29,096 bases of DNA from a virus. Numbering within the stretch: the stretch's first letter is position 1; each line of letters starts with the position of its first letter. Below the pieces are notes generated by a model. It was not told the origin of the DNA, did no database searches, and worked only from the letters and a program-made list of their open reading frames with translations. The stretch is taken from positions 1-29,096 of the IMG/VR virus record IMGVR_UViG_3300022745_000126; one strand, written 5' to 3'. Of the stretch, positions 27,133 to 29,096 are shown piece after piece. The translations under genes and the position numbers were made by a program.

Positions 27133-29096
27133 GTGAAGGTCCGTGGGTTAAGTATGGTCAGGCGGCTCAGGATGCGCCAGCGCCTGAAGCCAGTGGACCG
27201 TGGGAGTCTTATAAGACCTCAGATAAGGCACAACCTGATAAACCGATGTCTCTTCTGGAGGAAGCATCCGTTCCGTTCAGGAGCGCCGCCGCCGGTTTAA
27301 ACTCAGTCAATGAGGGTGTGTACAATATCGCCTCTACTGCGGCAGCGGCTCTAGGGTCTAAAGGTCAGGGATCTTGGACCGATTACTTTCGCCAGCAAGC
27401 AGATGCTAGCCATGCATTGAGCGATAAGATCGAAGGGAAAAAAGCTGATAGCTGGCTTGGGCAGCAGATCCAGAGTTCATTCAGGTCAGTCGGCATGGCG
27501 GCGCCCGGTATTGCCTCTGCAATTCTGGCTCCTGAAGTAGCAGGACCTGCAGCGCTTTATACGTCCATAGCCCCCGGCGCTATTGTGCAGGGAGGCGACT
27601 CTGTACGGAAAGCTACAGATGAGGGTGCAAGCCCACTTCACGCCCTTATTTACGGCTTTACTGATGCTGCTGCTGAAGTTGCCTTCGAAAGACTTCCCCT
27701 GACTAAGCTCTTGAAGGATGTCCAAGAAGGTACTGGCATCGGCAAGACGCTGCTTCATCAGATCATTACGGAAGTACCTTCTGAGGTAGCCACTACGCTA
27801 TTTCAGAACCTGAATGAGTACACTTCGCTACACCCTGATAAGTCGTTCATGGACTTCTTGAAGGAACAACCTGCTGCTATACGTGATACTGTTGTCCAGA
27901 CACTGATTATGTCTGGTACGATGACTGGCGGCGCTAAGGCAGTTCAGCATGTGGCCGGTAAATTCGGCGCTGAACAGATCCCCGAGACTGGCCCTGACAA
28001 AGCTCAGGCAGATGCACTAGCTGCTACGCCTATCGCTACGCCGAATGCCAAGCCTGCTACCGGCGTCCAGATGTCTCCGGAAGTCGCCGCTGCATTGGCG
28101 GCTGTACGGGCTAAACGCGAAAATCCCAAAGCCCCGGTTACCGAGCAGGGTAATGCACCCGCTACCGAAGCACCCGCTACCGAAGCACCCGCTACCGAAG
28201 CACCCGCTACCGAAGCACCCGCTACCGAAGCACCCGCTACCGAAGCACCCGCTACCGAAGCACCCACTGACCAGAATGCTTCTGGGGATACCCAAGAGAC
28301 AGTACCGGAGACGCCGGATACTCTGGCGGAGCAAAACAAGTCTTTGCTCGACCCTGCCAGTTCTCGGAGAGCTGTGTACATCCCTGCGGAGACAATCGCT
28401 CAGGGCAACGTGGATCTTCCGACGGGAGCTAGGATTGCATCCTACCGCACCCCCGATGGCGGATTAATCTTCTGGAACCGAAAGAAAATCGACTTGGGCG
28501 CAAGGGCTATTGCCGCGTTCTACAAAGATGGCTCGTTGGGTAAACTCCTGGGACTCGGCGACTTCACCAAGGCAGACGTGGCACAGAGCGCTGCGCAGGG
28601 TAATACCCCTGTCGCCGTCACGGAACGTACCCCCAATGGTACGGAGGTTAAGGCGGCTGCAGGGACGACTGAAACCGCGCCGGACCAACTGGCAGCACTG
28701 ACTGCTCAGAAGGACGCCGGCAATACGGTGCAGGTGGAGTCCCCGGCTGCGGTATTGAATGCGCGCGTGGCTAATCAGGACATCACGGCAAATGTGGATA
28801 CCCCACCGGTATCTAACGGCTCTGTGCTATCTAAGATGACACCAGAACAAATTGCAGCAATCGAGGCTAGGTCTTCTAAACCGGCGACGGTAGCACCTGT
28901 TGCCAATGCGCCTGTGCAGGGACCTGTCTCTACTCCTGCACAAGCCCCTATCCCGCTTGTAGAAGAGCAGAAACCTGCAGAGATGTCGCTGCCGGTAGAA
29001 ACACCTAAAGCAGAGGAACCTAAGGTAGTCGTTACCCCCGAGGGTAAGCGTCAGATTTTTCTGCCTACTTCGCAGGAGACTACAGATCTCATGGAT
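27129..29096 (+). CDS. very large virion protein, N-terminal part (runs off right edge)
   Basis: ATG 27129 overlaps the previous stop (ATGA). The frame stays open to the window edge: 656 codons. The N-terminus MSEGPWVKYGQAAQDAPAPE repeats an S-G-P-W-x-x-Y/S phrase. Residues ~40-280 form a hydrophobic helical domain (SVGMAAPGIASAILAPEVAG, then HALIYGFTDAAAEVAF) that may insert in a membrane. A seven-fold A-P-A-T-E repeat follows (about 343-378), then Ala/Pro/Thr-rich linkers around a domain with IPAETIAQGNVDLPTGARIA. The size and linker-domain plan match giant polyvalent phage proteins that are ejected with the genome. No catalytic motif is visible in this part. Five palindrome copies lie in it. 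Confidence 0.72.
   Translation, partial: MSEGPWVKYGQAAQDAPAPEASGPWESYKTSDKAQPDKPMSLLEEASVPFRSAAAGLNSVNEGVYNIASTAAAALGSKGQGSWTDYFRQQADASHALSDKIEGKKADSWLGQQIQSSFRSVGMAAPGIASAILAPEVAGPAALYTSIAPGAIVQGGDSVRKATDEGASPLHALIYGFTDAAAEVAFERLPLTKLLKDVQEGTGIGKTLLHQIITEVPSEVATTLFQNLNEYTSLHPDKSFMDFLKEQPAAIRDTVVQTLIMSGTMTGGAKAVQHVAGKFGAEQIPETGPDKAQADALAATPIATPNAKPATGVQMSPEVAAALAAVRAKRENPKAPVTEQGNAPATEAPATEAPATEAPATEAPATEAPATEAPATEAPTDQNASGDTQETVPETPDTLAEQNKSLLDPASSRRAVYIPAETIAQGNVDLPTGARIASYRTPDGGLIFWNRKKIDLGARAIAAFYKDGSLGKLLGLGDFTKADVAQSAAQGNTPVAVTERTPNGTEVKAAAGTTETAPDQLAALTAQKDAGNTVQVESPAAVLNARVANQDITANVDTPPVSNGSVLSKMTPEQIAAIEARSSKPATVAPVANAPVQGPVSTPAQAPIPLVEEQKPAEMSLPVETPKAEEPKVVVTPEGKRQIFLPTSQETTDLMD
28138..28153. 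repeat. dispersed palindrome, at the left edge of the A-P-A-T-E tandem repeat
   Basis: TTACC GAGCAG GGTAA, both halves perfect; encodes V-T-E-Q-G-N. It ends two bases before the 15-bp tandem repeat, whose unit resembles it. Confidence 0.8.
28156..28260 (+). repeat. seven exact tandem copies of a 15-bp unit
   Basis: CACCCGCTACCGAAG is repeated seven times without a mismatch, followed by a partial CACCC; it encodes A-P-A-T-E repeats in a flexible linker of the large virion protein. Exact identity at all positions, including wobble bases, indicates recent slippage expansion. Confidence 0.95.
28627..28642. repeat. dispersed palindrome, compensated copy
   Basis: GTACC CCCAAT GGTAC: both halves differ from the consensus by the complementary change, so the dyad is intact. 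Encodes R-T-P-N-G-T. A second compensated copy (ATACC CCACC GGTAT) is at 28798-28812. Confidence 0.65.
29032..29047. repeat. dispersed palindrome, within a gene
   Basis: TTACC CCCGAG GGTAA, both halves perfect; encodes V-T-P-E-G-K. Confidence 0.85.

Noticed and set aside
28156-28260. CRISPR-like array of short repeats
   Set aside because: The 15-bp units are contiguous, without spacers; it is a coding tandem repeat.
28004-28467. Repetitive open frames on both strands over the 15-bp tandem repeat
   Set aside because: A repeat whose unit length is divisible by three gives open frames in any phase; the rightward A-P-A-T-E frame is the continuous gene.
1-29096. Lysogeny module (integrase, repressor, attachment site)
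   Set aside because: No such gene or site was seen; the spacer dyad at 1950-1966 alone is not evidence of a temperate phage.

Overview
The window is a contiguous stretch of a tailed bacteriophage genome (Caudoviricetes) with the gene set of a short-tailed (podovirus-like) phage: small and large terminase, portal, scaffold, HK97-fold-type major capsid protein, head-tail adaptor, tail tube/nozzle-type proteins, a GNAT protein, large glycine/alanine-rich internal virion proteins, and a complete lysis cassette. The holin / i-spanin / overlapping lipoprotein o-spanin set points to a Gram-negative host. Nothing in the sequence names the host. No integrase, repressor or tRNA was found inside the window.

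Layout. 1-2749: leftward small genes of unknown function (probably early), separated by a 575-bp AT-rich, repeat-filled gap (1908-2482) with a good leftward sigma70-type promoter. 2750-3329: a second gene-free block with a long imperfect inverted repeat, GATC palindromes and a perfect 18-bp direct repeat. 3330-3872: a GIY-YIG nuclease. 4078-7624: a rightward receptor-binding/tail module ending in a ClpP-fold protease-like gene. 7691-10337: a leftward, tightly overlapping packaging operon (TerS, two small genes, one more small gene, TerL). 10425-19300: rightward portal, small virion genes, scaffold, capsid, head-tail joining and fibre genes. 19325-20678: lysis (membrane protein, M15 endolysin with an EF-hand-like loop, holin, Rz/Rz1). 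20688-29096: tail nozzle-like protein, GNAT protein, two internal virion proteins and the start of a very large protein that runs off the right edge.

The most striking signal is not a gene. A 16-bp dyad, TTACC-(6 nt, usually Y....R)-GGTAA, with a 15-bp variant, occurs about 30 times. Sixteen copies have both half-sites perfect (twelve with a 6-nt and four with a 5-nt spacer), against well under one expected by chance for ten fixed bases in 29 kb. Copies lie between genes, on ribosome-binding sites, on stop codons and inside genes on both strands. The leftward early genes are bracketed by it: the GGTAAC half is part of the Shine-Dalgarno region, and another copy sits on the stop codon. Copies inside genes almost all lie in one codon phase, giving x-T-x-x-G-(N/K). 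The family is absent from the receptor-binding module (4016-7634) and from the capsid gene. I regard it as a candidate undescribed dispersed regulatory or mobile palindrome system of this phage. An operator set, an RNA hairpin set, and recombination boundaries spread by selection are all possible, and the sequence alone does not decide between them.
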